The notes below the pieces were generated by a model. It searched no databases and was not told the DNA's origin. It saw only the letters and a list, made by a program, of their open reading frames with translations. From Candidatus Cloacimonadota bacterium (GTDB lineage: Bacteria; Cloacimonadota; Cloacimonadia; Cloacimonadales; Cloacimonadaceae), in contig JALNXT010000095.1 of NCBI GenBank assembly GCA_023230245.1, forward strand, positions 1-6,203: a stretch of 6,203 bases of DNA, read 5' to 3'. Positions 5,574 to 6,203 of the stretch are shown here, piece after piece (position 1 is the stretch's first letter; each line of letters opens with the position of its first letter). Both the position numbers and the translations under genes were made by a program.

Positions 5574-6203
5574 AGAGAGTTAATCCATGCCACCAGGCAT
5601 GCTTAAGTTCATTTATATCTAAATCGATGTGTGCATTCACAGATAAGCGTTCATCATCTGTAACAATACCTAAGTCGTGATATTCTATCCCATACCTTTC
5701 GGCATATTCCTTTACAACATCGCTCTTGTCAGCCTGTACGCTCACTAATATGCGAGCGGCAGCTTCGCCAAAGTAAACATAGGAAGGTGCTTGCGGAAGA
5801 ATAAAGCGTAACAAAGCGCCGAATGATCTGCGGGGCGTGTAGCAAGCTTCGGCGATTGAAACAACTAACCCGCCATCGGAAACATCATGTGCGCTATTAA
5901 TCACTCTATCACCAATCAGTTCCAAGATCAGCTTTTGCAGCCTTAGTTCTTCAGCCAAATCTATCTGAGGTGGCTTTCCGGCAATTATTCTGTGTTCCTG
6001 CTTCAGATATTCAGAGCCGCCTAAGCCACTTTTTAGTGAACCAAGCAGCACAATCTTATCACCTGCTTGCTTAAAGTATTGCGTCATCGCTTTTGTGTAG
6101 TCTTTCATTAGTCCCAACATGCCGATTACCGGGGTTGGGTAAATAGCACCACTGGGGTTTTCGTTATAAAAAGACACATTACCGCCGGTTACAGGCGTAT
6201 CAA
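5572..6203 (-). CDS. purL: Phosphoribosylformylglycinamidine synthase, PurL subunit, C-terminal part (5' end outside window)
   Basis: The last 209 residues are visible; the start lies beyond the right edge. PurL makes FGAM from FGAR, ATP and glutamine in de novo purine synthesis in the cytoplasm. Recognisable pieces in order: DTPVTGGNVSFYNE at the right edge, PTPVIGMLG, GLGGSEY (about 6013-6033), HDVSDGG (5869-5889) and FGEAAARILVSV. All are conserved in the C-terminal PurM/AIRS-like half of PurL. The protein ends WHGLTL soon after the last domain, with no glutaminase domain attached. It is therefore the short multi-subunit type that works with PurS and PurQ, not the 1,300-residue fused form. 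The GTG at 6177-6175 is an internal Val codon inside GGNVSFYN, not a start. Confidence 0.95.
   Translation of the reverse strand, partial: DTPVTGGNVSFYNENPSGAIYPTPVIGMLGLMKDYTKAMTQYFKQAGDKIVLLGSLKSGLGGSEYLKQEHRIIAGKPPQIDLAEELRLQKLILELIGDRVINSAHDVSDGGLVVSIAEACYTPRRSFGALLRFILPQAPSYVYFGEAAARILVSVQADKSDVVKEYAERYGIEYHDLGIVTDDERLSVNAHIDLDINELKHAWWHGLTL

Noticed and set aside
6175..6177. GTG as start of a short 201-residue protein
   Set aside because: The frame continues upstream to the window edge as DTPVTGGNV, which joins SFYNE to make the conserved PurL motif, so the GTG is an internal Val.

Overview
All recognisable genes in this window lie on the minus strand and are read from high to low coordinates. 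In order of transcription they are: the C-terminal third of purL (runs in from the right edge), a small LiaF-like membrane protein, a patatin-type phospholipase fused to an Omp85/BamA-like barrel, a 250-base intergenic gap, and the first 834 codons of a large tandem-cyclase/STAND-ATPase protein that runs off the left edge. Nothing supportable is encoded on the plus strand, where the open frames are all antisense shadows.

Organism: the patatin–POTRA–barrel protein has a Sec signal peptide and an outer-membrane barrel, so the host is a diderm (Gram-negative-type) bacterium. The genes are compact, by eye low-to-mid 40s % G+C. The combination of an outer-membrane patatin, a LiaF/'toast-rack' protein and a long cyclase/ATPase/TPR protein fits the FCB group (Bacteroidota relatives, perhaps Cloacimonadota). 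That placement is an inference from gene style, not from a marker gene.

Right part (2756-6203): purL, the LiaF-like gene and the patatin gene look like one transcription unit. The purL stop codon TAA forms part of the Shine-Dalgarno of the LiaF-like gene, with 9 nt between them. The patatin gene begins about 14-17 nt after the LiaF-like stop. PurL is purine-biosynthesis housekeeping. The two downstream genes are envelope proteins, one in the inner membrane with a soluble LiaF-type domain and one secreted to the outer membrane, so the operon is functionally mixed.

Middle (2503-2755): the gap after the patatin gene holds three copies of GGGCAATG spaced exactly 11 bp apart and one inverted copy. 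The inverted copy and its nearest partner make a 14-bp stem that is fully paired, with one G·U, only in the minus-strand RNA. Below it is a perfect TTGACA -35 box with a weak -10, then a good ribosome binding site for the next gene. Transcription therefore probably ends or is processed at the hairpin and restarts for the cyclase gene.

Left part (1-2502): this gene encodes two class III nucleotide-cyclase domains in tandem, then a P-loop STAND-type ATPase, then the start of a helical (TPR-like) region. The metal-binding aspartates sit only in cyclase domain 1. The adenine-recognising Lys/Thr and the transition-state Asn/Arg sit only in domain 2. This is the split-site layout of mammalian soluble adenylyl cyclase (ADCY10), and it predicts one composite adenylyl-cyclase site per chain. 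The residues that bind bicarbonate in the human enzyme appear to be replaced. This gene is the most interesting item in the window.
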